Below are positions 27,338 through 35,804 of a stretch of 64,000 nt of DNA, in pieces; position 1 is the stretch's first letter; each line of letters begins with the position of its first letter. Under the pieces are notes generated by a model. That model searched no databases and was not told the DNA's origin. It saw nothing but the letters and a program-made list of their open reading frames with translations. The DNA comes from Paramylibacter ulvae (GTDB lineage Bacteria; Pseudomonadota; Alphaproteobacteria; Rhodobacterales; Rhodobacteraceae): the NCBI RefSeq assembly GCF_014652655.1, contig NZ_BMZF01000010.1:38924-102923 (forward strand), written 5' to 3'. Both the position numbers and the translations under genes were made by a program.

Positions 27338-28998
27338 TTTGATTTTCCTTCGAGGGGGGATTCTAGGGTTTTCAAGCGCGCTGTCAGTTTCATATTTTCG
27401 GAATAATCAACTGGACAATCGATGATTGAAACGGTGCCATCATTCATTGCGGTTTTCAACACGTCTTGCAAATCTTCTGCTCGTTTCACGTAATAACCCT
27501 TGGCGCCAAAGCTTTCGGCGAATTTCACAAAATCAGGGTTGGTGACGTCGATATGTGATGAACGCCCATATTCACGCATTTGATGCCATTCGATCAGGCC
27601 GTATTTATTGTCGTTGAAAATGATAATCGTGATGTTCAATTTCAAACGCAGCGCTGTTTCGATTTCCTGATTATTCATCATGAAACCGCTGTCGCCAGCA
27701 ACGGCCAAAATGTTGCGCTCTGGGTAAACCAGTTTCGCAGCAATCGCACCGGGCAGGGCGATGCCCATGGATGCAAAACCGTTCGAGATGATACAGGTGT
27801 TTGGGCGTTCTGCTTGGAACATCCGCGCCATCCACATTTTGTGCGCACCCACGTCGGAAATTACGATGTCTTCTGGTTCCATCACTTTGCGCAGATCACA
27901 GATGATTTTTTGTGGCTTCACGGGGAAACCAGTGTCGTCTGCATGCGCACAAAGCTCTGCTTTGATGCTGTGATGCAAATCGGTAATTGTGTTATCAGTA
28001 TGTGCATTTGCGCGTTTTGCTAAACGTGACAGGCTGTCTTTGATATCGCCAACCATGCCGATGTCTGGAATGAAATGCGTATCCACTTCGGCAGGGGATG
28101 CATCAATGCTGACGATACGGATATCGGCATTTGGGTTCCAGAAGCTCGGCGTGTATTCAACCATATCAAGGCCGATACAGATCACCAGATCGCTTTCTTC
28201 GATGCCAAAGGCGACCAAATCATGTGCTTTCATACCCACGGTGCCAATTGACAACGGATGGGATGATGGAATTGCACCTTTGGCCATAAAGCTGGTTGCA
28301 ACCGGTGCGTTCGCAGCCTCTGCAAATGCCAGCAATTCGTCACATGCATCGAAACGGATCACGCCGTTACCCGCGATGATCACAGGGTTTTTCGCTTCTG
28401 ACAACGCTTTCAGAACCCGTTTTGCGCTGCCAAGTGGGGCAACGGGGTGCTGTGGTGATTGCACCTTTAGTGGTTCAATATATTCATGTTCCATATCCGC
28501 GACATTTTCGGGGAAATCGATGAAAGCGGCACCTGGTTTTTCGGCCTGTGCGTTTTTAAACGCTTTGCGCACCACTTCGGGAACGATTTCGGGTTCAAGA
28601 ATTTGCACGGAATATTTTGTGATTGGATCAAACAGGTTCACCAGATCTAAAATTTGGTGGCTTTCTTTGTGAAGACGTGTTGTCGCCCCTTGACCCGCTA
28701 TCGCAACGATGGGTGCGCGATCCATATTCGCATCTGCTACGCCAGTCACAAGGTTGGTTGCACCTGGTCCCAATGTGGACATGCAAACGCCTGCACGGCC
28801 GGTCAAGCGTCCATAAACATCGGCCATAAACGCGGCACCTTGTTCGTGGCGAGTGGTGATGAATTTGATTTTGCTAGAGAGCAGTGCATCCATGATGCCA
28901 ATATTTTCTTCGCCTGGAATTCCGAAAATATATTCAACACCTTCATGCTCCAAACATTTGACCATCTGTTGTGCTGCGTTCAACGTATTCTTCGACAT
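27334..28998 (-). CDS. Acetolactate synthase-like thiamine diphosphate enzyme
   Basis: A 554-residue TPP-dependent enzyme. It has the N-terminal PYR domain with GIPGEENIGIMDAL and the TPP-activating glutamate in TTRHEQGAAFMAD, the central domain, and the C-terminal PP domain with the GDSGFMMNNQEIETA thiamine motif. It resembles catabolic acetolactate synthases rather than the IlvB of valine synthesis, and no small subunit gene is adjacent. The first gene of the PHA-associated operon, it probably condenses pyruvate or another 2-oxo acid. The start at 28998 (MSKNTLNAAQQM) has an AAGGGAA site; the extension to 29067 is rejected. Confidence 0.86.
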   Translation of the reverse strand: MSKNTLNAAQQMVKCLEHEGVEYIFGIPGEENIGIMDALLSSKIKFITTRHEQGAAFMADVYGRLTGRAGVCMSTLGPGATNLVTGVADANMDRAPIVAIAGQGATTRLHKESHQILDLVNLFDPITKYSVQILEPEIVPEVVRKAFKNAQAEKPGAAFIDFPENVADMEHEYIEPLKVQSPQHPVAPLGSAKRVLKALSEAKNPVIIAGNGVIRFDACDELLAFAEAANAPVATSFMAKGAIPSSHPLSIGTVGMKAHDLVAFGIEESDLVICIGLDMVEYTPSFWNPNADIRIVSIDASPAEVDTHFIPDIGMVGDIKDSLSRLAKRANAHTDNTITDLHHSIKAELCAHADDTGFPVKPQKIICDLRKVMEPEDIVISDVGAHKMWMARMFQAERPNTCIISNGFASMGIALPGAIAAKLVYPERNILAVAGDSGFMMNNQEIETALRLKLNITIIIFNDNKYGLIEWHQMREYGRSSHIDVTNPDFVKFAESFGAKGYYVKRAEDLQDVLKTAMNDGTVSIIDCPVDYSENMKLTARLKTLESPLEGKSK

Positions 28999-29318
28999 TC
29001 TTGTTCCCTTCATGTCTTGGTGGGCATTGCGCCCAAGTATCCCAATTACAATCATAACACGAAACATGTTGCCGCGACATCAGGCAGTTTTTGCATATCT
29101 GCCATTTGTTTTGCGTATTTCGTGTGCATTGCCGCATTTATAAGCAGTATCTAGCATGAAATTGTGCACTGCACAAATCCAAAATGACGCACTGCACAAA
29201 AAATATATTGCAATGCACAAAAATCGTGTTATGTAGGGTGTACAAATTAACAGAATCACAATGTGGTTCACCCGAAACGCGTTACTCCTCCCGTGGCGCA
29301 TCAGAAAAGGAAAATACA
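28999..29318. promoter_or_regulatory. Divergent regulatory region between PHA operon and phasin gene
   Basis: A 320-base intergenic region with no credible gene. It must hold both promoters. The only strong structure is the TGCACAA array at 29162-29221, nearer the phasin side. Confidence 0.6.
29162..29221. promoter_or_regulatory. Probable PhaR operator array (TGCACAA repeats)
   Basis: A perfect palindrome TTGTGCA-C-TGCACAA lies at 29162-29176. Two more TGCACAAA copies lie at 29193-29200 and 29214-29221, spaced 23 and 21 bases, or about two helical turns. PhaR of Paracoccus and Rhodobacter is known to bind TGC/GCA-rich sites at phasin promoters. A fourth TGCACAAA lies before phaR itself at 29874. 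Confidence 0.7.
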
Positions 29319-29720
29319 ATGGCTAATAAAGTTGACGGCGCAGAAGCAGTATCAAAAGCAACAAACACTGCGATCGAAAAAACACAAGAAATCTTTGCAA
29401 AATCTACAGCAGCGTCTGAAAAATTTGTTGAAGGTTTGATCGAAGTAAACGCATCTGCATTTAAAGGCGCAGAAGTTGTCGCGAAAAAAGCATATGACAA
29501 CTATGTTTCAAACGTAACAACATCATTTGACGATGCAAAAGCATTGGCAAAATCTGCTGACGTAGCTGAATTTGTAAAAATCGCATCTTCTACTGCTACC
29601 AAATCTGCTGAAAAATATTCAGCACAAGGTAAAGAGCTTGCTGAATTGTCACAAAAGATTTTCAAAGACAACTTGGAAATCAGCAAAAAATTCTACGCAT
29701 CTGCGTTCAAAGCTGCTTAA
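29319..29720 (+). CDS. phaP: Phasin (PHA granule-associated protein)
   Basis: A 133-residue, almost entirely helical, alanine- and lysine-rich protein with amphipathic repeats (EIFAKSTAASEKFVEGL, LAELSQKIFKDNLEISKKF), characteristic of the Phasin_2 family. It coats the surface of PHA granules and controls their number and size. ATG at 29319 has AAAAGG upstream. Codon choice (many GCA, AAA, TCT) differs from neighbours and may reflect high expression. Two tandem terminators follow. The upstream TGCACAA sites predict PhaR repression that is lifted when polymer forms. Confidence 0.92.
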   Translation: MANKVDGAEAVSKATNTAIEKTQEIFAKSTAASEKFVEGLIEVNASAFKGAEVVAKKAYDNYVSNVTTSFDDAKALAKSADVAEFVKIASSTATKSAEKYSAQGKELAELSQKIFKDNLEISKKFYASAFKAA

Positions 29721-29726
29721 CAACTC

Positions 29727-29782
29727 ACTACAACTTTAGTTGTAGTTTTGGACGCCGCCCTTATCAAAGGGCGGCGTTTTTT
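29727..29782 (+). terminator. Tandem terminators after phaP
   Basis: First hairpin: ACTACAACT/AGTTGTAGT (29727-29746) then TTTT. Second hairpin: ACGCCGCCCTT (29752-29762), loop ATCA, AAGGGCGGCGT (29767-29777) then TTTTT. Both arms are perfect. Confidence 0.92.
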
Positions 29783-29873
29783 GTGCGGTTGCGTAAAAAA
29801 CGTTGCTGCGAAGAGGAATATTTGAACTATTGTGGGTTCTATTTCCAAAATCTATCGTCTAATCTTTTGCAGT

Positions 29874-29881
29874 TGCACAAA
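29874..29881. promoter_or_regulatory. TGCACAAA site upstream of phaR
   Basis: The same TGCACAAA word as at the phasin promoter, preceded by TTTTGCAGT, lies 14 bases before the phaR ATG. It fits autorepression by PhaR. Confidence 0.55.
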
Positions 29882-29894
29882 GCAGGAAGATGAA

Positions 29895-30530
29895 ATGACA
29901 GCGGATAAGACAAAAAAACAAACGAGTCCCGATTCGTCTGATTCTACCGATCAGACGGATAAGCCGATTGTGATAAAGAAATATTCCAATCGGCGTTTGT
30001 ATAATACGGCTGACAGTAAATACATCGTCCAACAAGACGTGATTGATCTGATCAATGAAGGCGTGAATTTCAAAGTTGAAGACGCCAAAAGCGGCGAAGA
30101 CATCACGCGTGCCATCCTGAACCAAATTATCTTTGAGCAAGAAACCCAACACCAAGAGTTTTTGTTCCCGTTAGAGTTTCAGAAACAATTGATCCGTATG
30201 TATAACGACACATATCGCCATATGGTTCCTGGGTTTTTAACGCAATCAATCAACTATTTCACCCAAGAACGCTCGCAAATGTCGCAAGCTTGGCAACAGA
30301 TGATGACCCACAATGCGGGTGCATTTGTGAAACAGTCACAGGACATGGCAAAGCAAAACATGGAAATGTTTCGCAAAACATGGGACGTTTTTGGGTTGAT
30401 GAAGACCACCCAAGAAGATGATGCGCCGCCAGAGCAAGAAGAAGCCCCCGAAGGTGATCGCAATGATGCCTTGGAGCAAATGCAAAAACAGATTGATGCA
30501 TTACAGTCGCAAATCAAGTCGATCAAATAG
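29895..30530 (+). CDS. phaR: PHA synthesis repressor PhaR
   Basis: A 211-residue regulator. The N-terminal DNA-binding domain carries the PhaR signature VIKKYSNRRLYNTADSKYI (about residues 26-45). The PHB-accumulation domain follows (FEQETQHQEFLFPLEF, FLTQSINYFTQE), and then an acidic C-terminal coiled coil. PhaR binds DNA and nascent PHA granules; polymer titrates it off phasin and phaR promoters. ATG at 29895 lies 6 bases after the nearby ATGAAATGA false start. The gene is followed after 12 bases by an alpha/beta-hydrolase gene. Confidence 0.94.
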   Translation: MTADKTKKQTSPDSSDSTDQTDKPIVIKKYSNRRLYNTADSKYIVQQDVIDLINEGVNFKVEDAKSGEDITRAILNQIIFEQETQHQEFLFPLEFQKQLIRMYNDTYRHMVPGFLTQSINYFTQERSQMSQAWQQMMTHNAGAFVKQSQDMAKQNMEMFRKTWDVFGLMKTTQEDDAPPEQEEAPEGDRNDALEQMQKQIDALQSQIKSIK

Positions 30531-30542
30531 CAGGGAAAAGTG

Positions 30543-31424
30543 ATGTTGAAGACCAACACGCAAACATACGTACAAGATCATGTTATGGGGCTGAATTTTA
30601 ACGGTTTTCACCGAATAAAATACCTTGATTGGGGAAATCACGATGACGGTGCAGATACGTTGGTCTGTGTGCACGGTGTGACCCGAAATGGACACGATTT
30701 TGATAATCTTGCGGAAAGATTGTGTAAGAAATACCGCGTGATTTGCCCAGATGTGGTGGGGCGCGGTGAAAGCGATCATTTGATCAACGGCGAGGGGTAC
30801 GATTATCTGCAATATAATGCGGATATGAATGTGTTGCTTGCGCGATTGAATGCGCCCAAGGTTGACTGGTTGGGCACATCAATGGGCGGGATCATCGGCA
30901 TGGTTTTGGCAAGTCTGCCACAAACCCCCATCCGTCGTTTGATTTTAAACGACATTGGCCCCGAAATCCGCCGTGATTCACTGGTGGAAATTGGCGAATA
31001 TATCGGCCGTTCTGGTGAATTTCGCAATCGTAAGGATTTGGAAAATTATATGCGTAAGATTTACGCAGAATTTCATCCCATGTCCGATGATGATTGGGCG
31101 CATATGGTCGAACACGCCAGCGTGCGCACGCGCACAGGTAAATACCGTCTGCGTATGGATCCCGCAATTGGTGATGCGTTTCGCAGCCAAATTTCGCTGT
31201 TTGATTTGGATATGTGGGACACATGGGAAAAAATCCAATGTCCTGTTCTGATCCTGCGCGGGGAAAATTCGAAATTCTTTTCCAAAGATACTGCGGAAAA
31301 AATGTTGGAACGTCACCCGAATGCATCATTGGTTGAATTTGCGGATGCTGGACACACGCCAACATTGCGCAACAAGGAACAGATGGATGTGATCGAAAAA
31401 TGGTTGAAAGACACCAAATTTTGA
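30543..31424 (+). CDS. Alpha/beta-hydrolase
   Basis: A 293-residue hydrolase with the nucleophile elbow GTSMGG (serine near residue 119), the oxyanion motif VHGVTRNGHDFD near residue 42 and the catalytic histidine in DAGHTPTL near the end. No signal peptide, so cytoplasmic. It lies 12 bases after phaR, close to the PHA genes. It could cleave hydroxyacyl oligomers or esters from polymer turnover, but nothing in the sequence proves that. Start ATG 30543 with CAGGGAAAAG upstream; GTG at 30540 is an alternative one codon earlier. Confidence 0.82.
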   Translation: MLKTNTQTYVQDHVMGLNFNGFHRIKYLDWGNHDDGADTLVCVHGVTRNGHDFDNLAERLCKKYRVICPDVVGRGESDHLINGEGYDYLQYNADMNVLLARLNAPKVDWLGTSMGGIIGMVLASLPQTPIRRLILNDIGPEIRRDSLVEIGEYIGRSGEFRNRKDLENYMRKIYAEFHPMSDDDWAHMVEHASVRTRTGKYRLRMDPAIGDAFRSQISLFDLDMWDTWEKIQCPVLILRGENSKFFSKDTAEKMLERHPNASLVEFADAGHTPTLRNKEQMDVIEKWLKDTKF

Positions 31425-31427
31425 TAA

Positions 31428-31443
31428 AACAGTTAACACTGTT
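31428..31443. promoter_or_regulatory. Inverted repeat upstream of the reductive dehalogenase
   Basis: AACAGT-TAAC-ACTGTT is a 16-bp inverted repeat lying four bases after the hydrolase stop and 44 bases before the dehalogenase ATG. No T tract follows. Candidate operator, possibly for a MarR-type protein. Confidence 0.45.
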
Positions 31444-31460
31444 AATTAGTTCTTCCCAAA

Positions 31461-31472
31461 CGCGATATCGCG
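31461..31472. promoter_or_regulatory. Perfect 12-bp palindrome before the dehalogenase
   Basis: CGCGATATCGCG ends 15 bases before the ATG at 31488. It could be an operator or an mRNA structure covering the ribosome-binding region, since no clear Shine-Dalgarno lies there. Confidence 0.4.
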
Positions 31473-31487
31473 AGCTAGGCTTGCGAT

Positions 31488-34400
31488 ATGAAGCTATTTT
31501 CCGACAAAAATCGACCCGCACATTTGGGGCCCTATCCGCTTGAACGTCTGAAACGTGGGGCAATGCCCGATCTTGGACAGGTGAACTCGTCACAACGACT
31601 TTCTTTTCACCGCGAAACAGATCCTGTGTCCATTGTGAATGCGATGGGAGAATATCAGGCGATGCTGGACGCCATTCGCATTGGGATCATTGCGAAAGTT
31701 CAATCTGAAATCCCGGCGAACCGGAACGAACGTAGCAACCATTTGAAATCATTTGGATATTTTTCAGATGCGTCAATGGTTGGGGTCTGTGCATTACCCG
31801 ATATTGCACGGCTCGAAACGCCCATGCGCAACCCAGGTATTGATCATTTGGCGGCGGATTTGAAAACCCGACAAGTGAAAACACTGGCGTCTGGCGTTGA
31901 CGTCATCATGGCCGATCTGAAAGAAACCATGATGGCACCCGCCAGTTCCATTGATGCGCATAAATTTGGCATTGTTTTTGCATATGACATGCCGCGCGAT
32001 CCAGAACATGATGAACAGGGCGCAGATTGGATACAAGATGCACAGGCGCATCGCGCAGCACTACGCGCCAATGAAACCGCCTGTGTTATTGCCAATTATC
32101 TGCGCATTTTGGGTTTCGATGCACGCGCACACAGCGCATCATGCGCGGATGTTGATCTGAATAAAATGGCTGTAGCTGCGGGAATTGCCACCATGGACGG
32201 GCAGGGGCAGGTGATTGTGCCCTATCTGGGGCAGAAATTTGGGTTAGCCGCGGTCACAACAGAATTAGAATTGGCACCCGATGCACCCTTGGCGCCACTT
32301 GATGAGCAAAACACGCAAAGCTGGGCATGGCGTTTGGGCATTGGGTCGCAAAAAAACGGGCGCAATTTCACCGCATTTTCCAAGCGTAAATTCAAAGACG
32401 GGGATCATCCGTTTGAAACACTGAAACGCGTGGATGAACCCACAACATTTATCGACGAACCACGCATTCCACGGGTTCCCAAACGCACCGATATGTTCGC
32501 GCGTGCGTTGCTGGGTGACATGGGCAAAAAGGTACAAGATGGTGCGCGAAACGGTCACTATGCGCGCAAGGCGGCACCATCCGCCGCACAGCGCCGCGCA
32601 TTGGGTGCATTCATTCCGTTGCAGGACGGCGACCATGCGCCAACGATTAACAAAACCACGCAAAGCGCCAATAAAAACGCTGATAATATCAAGGCCGCAT
32701 GTTATTTTTTAGGTGTTGATGCAGTTGGTTTATCGCGCTGTCCAGATTGGGTTTGGTATTCCCACGATGCACGGGGCAACGAAATTGTTCCACCTCATGA
32801 TCAGGCGATCAATATGGTGATCGATCAAGGGTACGAAACAATGGAAGGCGCATCGGGTGATGATTGGATTGCCTGTGCACAATCGATGCGAGCATATCTG
32901 CGTTTTTCTCTGCTTGGCGGGGTAATCGCACAACATATTCGCAACCTTGGATATCCGGCCAAGGCGCACACGGTTATGGACGGTGAAGTCTTGCAACCAC
33001 CGTTGTTATTGCTGTCTGGGCTGGGCGAAGTCAGCCGTATTGGCGAAGTGATTTTGAACCCCTTTTTAGGGCCGCGATTGAAATCGGGTGTTGTGACCAC
33101 AACCATGCCGATGACCCATGACAAACCGATTGATTTTGGCCTGCAAACATTTTGTGAATCTTGCAATAAATGCGCGCGTGAATGTCCATCTGGTGCCATT
33201 ACGGCGGGGCCAAAATTGATGTTCAACGGTTATGAAACGTGGAAATCAGACAGCCAAAAATGTACAACTTATCGCATTACCAATATGGCAGGGGCGATGT
33301 GTGGGCGGTGTATGAAAACCTGTCCGTGGAACCTTGAGGGCATTTTCAAAGAACGCCCATTCCGCTGGTTGGCGATGAATATGCCAAAGGCCGCGCCATT
33401 GCTTGCACGTCTTGACGACGCTGTTGATAACGGCACCATGAACAGCACCAAAAAATGGTGGTGGGATTTGGAATGGTGTGATGATGGCGCGTATCGCCCA
33501 ACAACAAATGGTGTGAATGAGCGTGACTTGCAAAAAGATTTGGATTTGAAATTTGAGGATCAAACGCTCGCGGTGTATCCTGCGAACCTTGCGCCTATTC
33601 ATTTGCCATATCCCGATCCGATGAACCGTGAACAAGGCATTGCAGCCTATAACGCGATGATTACCGCAGAACATTACAAAATTAAATTGGCAAACGGTGA
33701 AACCGATTTGGCACCACAATATCGCGTATCATCCGATTTACCCGTAATCGAGGTTGTCGTCAGCCACGTCGAAGAAACCGCACAAGATGTGGTCAAATAT
33801 GAATTTAGCAGCATCGATGGAACTGCGCTTCCGGAATGGACAGCGGGTGCGCATATTGACATCGTTGTCGCGCCAGAATTCTTGCGCCAATATTCGTTAT
33901 CTGGAAATCCCGCCCAACGTGACAAATATCAAATTGCTGTTTTGCGCGAAGATATGGGCAAGGGTGGTTCGGTTTTGATGCAACGCATATTTACCGTTGG
34001 GCGGCGCGTGTTCATTTCAAAACCGATCAACCATTTTCCATTGATCGAAACTGCCAAAAAGACATTTTTGATGGGCGGGGGTATTGGTGTGACGCCAATG
34101 ATTGCAATGGCACACCGCGCCCATACACTCGGGCTTGATTTTGAATTGCACTATTGCGCGACATCACGCAAGACGGCTGGTTTTTTGAACGATTTGCCAA
34201 CATTTCCATGGGCGGATCGGGTGCATTATCATTTTTCTGATGAAAACACGCGTGCCGATCTGGATGCGGTGCTGAGCGGATACCAAGATGGCTGGCAAGT
34301 TTACACATGCGGCCCAGATCGGTTCATGGATGGGGTTATGACTAGTGCTATCAACCAAGGTTTTACGGATGATGCGCGCCATTTGGAATATTTTGCGCTG

Positions 34401-34691
34401 CCAGAAACGCCTGAATATGTGAACCATGATTTCACGCTGCGATTGGCAAAATCGAACCGCGAAATCCATGTTCGCGCTGATCAAACCGCCACGGATGCCT
34501 TGATCGAGGCAGGAGTTCACATTGATGTAAAATGTTCGGATGGAATTTGTGGGGTGTGCAAATGTGGATTATTGAGCGGCGAGGTTGAGCATCGCGATTT
34601 TGTGCTGTCTAACAAACAGCGCGAAGATGCTGTAATTTTGTGCCAATCACGCGCTGCGAAACACAATGCAACAATCGAAGTTGATCTATAA
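31488..34691 (+). CDS. Self-sufficient reductive dehalogenase fused to a ferredoxin-type NAD(P)H reductase
   Basis: A 1067-residue cytoplasmic fusion with no Tat leader. Residues 50-270 look like a degenerate copy of the cobalamin-binding domain; residues 395-545 are the B12-binding RdhA domain. Two 4Fe-4S motifs follow (Cys556, 559, 562, 566 and Cys592, 605, 608, 612). About 745-970 is a flavin/NAD(P)H reductase domain (RQYSLSGNP, LMGGGIGVTPMI, YTCGPDRFM). The end is a plant-type 2Fe-2S domain (Cys1016, 1021, 1024, 1052). This is the layout of the aerobic catabolic enzymes BhbA of Comamonas and NpRdhA of Nitratireductor, which remove halogen from phenols using NADPH. The exact substrate is unknown. 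Confidence 0.9.
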   Translation: MKLFSDKNRPAHLGPYPLERLKRGAMPDLGQVNSSQRLSFHRETDPVSIVNAMGEYQAMLDAIRIGIIAKVQSEIPANRNERSNHLKSFGYFSDASMVGVCALPDIARLETPMRNPGIDHLAADLKTRQVKTLASGVDVIMADLKETMMAPASSIDAHKFGIVFAYDMPRDPEHDEQGADWIQDAQAHRAALRANETACVIANYLRILGFDARAHSASCADVDLNKMAVAAGIATMDGQGQVIVPYLGQKFGLAAVTTELELAPDAPLAPLDEQNTQSWAWRLGIGSQKNGRNFTAFSKRKFKDGDHPFETLKRVDEPTTFIDEPRIPRVPKRTDMFARALLGDMGKKVQDGARNGHYARKAAPSAAQRRALGAFIPLQDGDHAPTINKTTQSANKNADNIKAACYFLGVDAVGLSRCPDWVWYSHDARGNEIVPPHDQAINMVIDQGYETMEGASGDDWIACAQSMRAYLRFSLLGGVIAQHIRNLGYPAKAHTVMDGEVLQPPLLLLSGLGEVSRIGEVILNPFLGPRLKSGVVTTTMPMTHDKPIDFGLQTFCESCNKCARECPSGAITAGPKLMFNGYETWKSDSQKCTTYRITNMAGAMCGRCMKTCPWNLEGIFKERPFRWLAMNMPKAAPLLARLDDAVDNGTMNSTKKWWWDLEWCDDGAYRPTTNGVNERDLQKDLDLKFEDQTLAVYPANLAPIHLPYPDPMNREQGIAAYNAMITAEHYKIKLANGETDLAPQYRVSSDLPVIEVVVSHVEETAQDVVKYEFSSIDGTALPEWTAGAHIDIVVAPEFLRQYSLSGNPAQRDKYQIAVLREDMGKGGSVLMQRIFTVGRRVFISKPINHFPLIETAKKTFLMGGGIGVTPMIAMAHRAHTLGLDFELHYCATSRKTAGFLNDLPTFPWADRVHYHFSDENTRADLDAVLSGYQDGWQVYTCGPDRFMDGVMTSAINQGFTDDARHLEYFALPETPEYVNHDFTLRLAKSNREIHVRADQTATDALIEAGVHIDVKCSDGICGVCKCGLLSGEVEHRDFVLSNKQREDAVILCQSRAAKHNATIEVDL

Positions 34692-34735
34692 CGATTTTCA
34701 ATCCTATAGTGAAATTAGGATAATAGGAGGCGTAT

Positions 34736-35677
34736 ATGTCTGGTTCAAACGTCACCCCAAGAGGCATGCGCGATGCGCTTTCTAATTTTGCAACGGGCGT
34801 CACAATCGTGACGGCGGTTGATCAAAACAACAATCCGATTGGCATGACCGCCAGCAGCTTTAATTCCGTATCAATGGATCCACCTCTTATTTTATGGAGC
34901 GTTACGAAAACCGCGCTGTCGGCGCAGGGGTTTCATGATGCGAGCCATTTTGGCGTACATGTATTGGACGCGGGGCAAACCGATTTATCCAACACGTTCG
35001 CGCGCAGCGGCGAAGATAAATTTGCGAATATTGATTTCAATCTATCGGCGCAAAATATCCCGCAAATTCCTGGTGCGCTTACGCGTTTTGATTGCGAAAC
35101 TTATGCAATTTACGAAGGTGGCGATCACTGGATTATCGTTGGTAAAGTGTTGGATATTACAACCACCAAGGGTCAAGGATTGGTGTTTAGCCAAGGGTCA
35201 TACGCGACAGCCAGCCCCATTCAGATGCACAATCAATCTGGTGATGGCCGTGCGCCAGAAAACGGCGAAATCGATCAGCTGCTTTTGTATCATCTGTCAC
35301 GTGCGTATCACCAATTATCGCAAGATTTCTATGTAGCTGTGCGCGAAAGCGGAATATCTGTGCCAGAATGGCGTGTGCTCGCATCACTTCATGGGCGGGC
35401 AACGCATGAATTGGCAGAACTGTCCGCACGGACTTTTGTTGATAATTTGCCGTTGCAAGATTTGGTACTTAAAATGCAAGACGAACAGTTGTGTACGGTT
35501 CAAGGCCGCGGTGCAAAAATGAAGGTTACGGGCACAGAATACGGTCAATCACGCGTGGAACATTTGTTTGAACTGGCAAAACAACAAGAAGCAATAGCCG
35601 TAGGAGTGGACAATCCCGCGGGTGTTGGCGCGCTGAGCGAATTGTTGATGACCCTTGTGCGTAACACCAATCGTTAG
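34736..35677 (+). CDS. Flavin reductase with C-terminal MarR-like domain
   Basis: A 313-residue fusion. Residues 8-165 are a flavin reductase domain of the HpaC type (FATGVTIVTAVDQN, GMTASSFNSVSMDPPLI, HFGVHVLD). Residues 180-313 are a winged-helix MarR-like domain (LLLYHLSRAYHQLS, VPEWRVLASL, and a wing at CTVQGRGAKMKV). The reductase C1 of Acinetobacter p-hydroxyphenylacetate hydroxylase has the same layout, and its MarR domain senses the aromatic substrate. No oxygenase partner is nearby. It follows the dehalogenase by 44 bases with AGGAGG, so they may act on the same aromatic compound. Confidence 0.85.
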   Translation: MSGSNVTPRGMRDALSNFATGVTIVTAVDQNNNPIGMTASSFNSVSMDPPLILWSVTKTALSAQGFHDASHFGVHVLDAGQTDLSNTFARSGEDKFANIDFNLSAQNIPQIPGALTRFDCETYAIYEGGDHWIIVGKVLDITTTKGQGLVFSQGSYATASPIQMHNQSGDGRAPENGEIDQLLLYHLSRAYHQLSQDFYVAVRESGISVPEWRVLASLHGRATHELAELSARTFVDNLPLQDLVLKMQDEQLCTVQGRGAKMKVTGTEYGQSRVEHLFELAKQQEAIAVGVDNPAGVGALSELLMTLVRNTNR

Positions 35678-35804
35678 CTTACCCAATTCACTAAAATTGA
35701 ATCGATAACATCACTGCTGAATTGGCGGTGAAGAGGTTTTGTTAATGTGTTTTTGGTTCAATCAGTCGGAATGAATTGTCGAAATTCCAAATCCGAGGTT
35801 GAAC

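Noticed and set aside
27334..28998. Sulfoacetaldehyde acetyltransferase (Xsc) or glyoxylate carboligase for the TPP enzyme
   Set aside because: The N-terminal GIPGEENIGIMDAL and overall pattern fit acetolactate synthase-like enzymes better, and no taurine or glyoxylate genes are adjacent.
30892..31593. 233-residue minus-strand frame over the hydrolase/dehalogenase junction
   Set aside because: It runs antisense to two well-supported genes, shows no domain and no ribosome site; a shadow frame.
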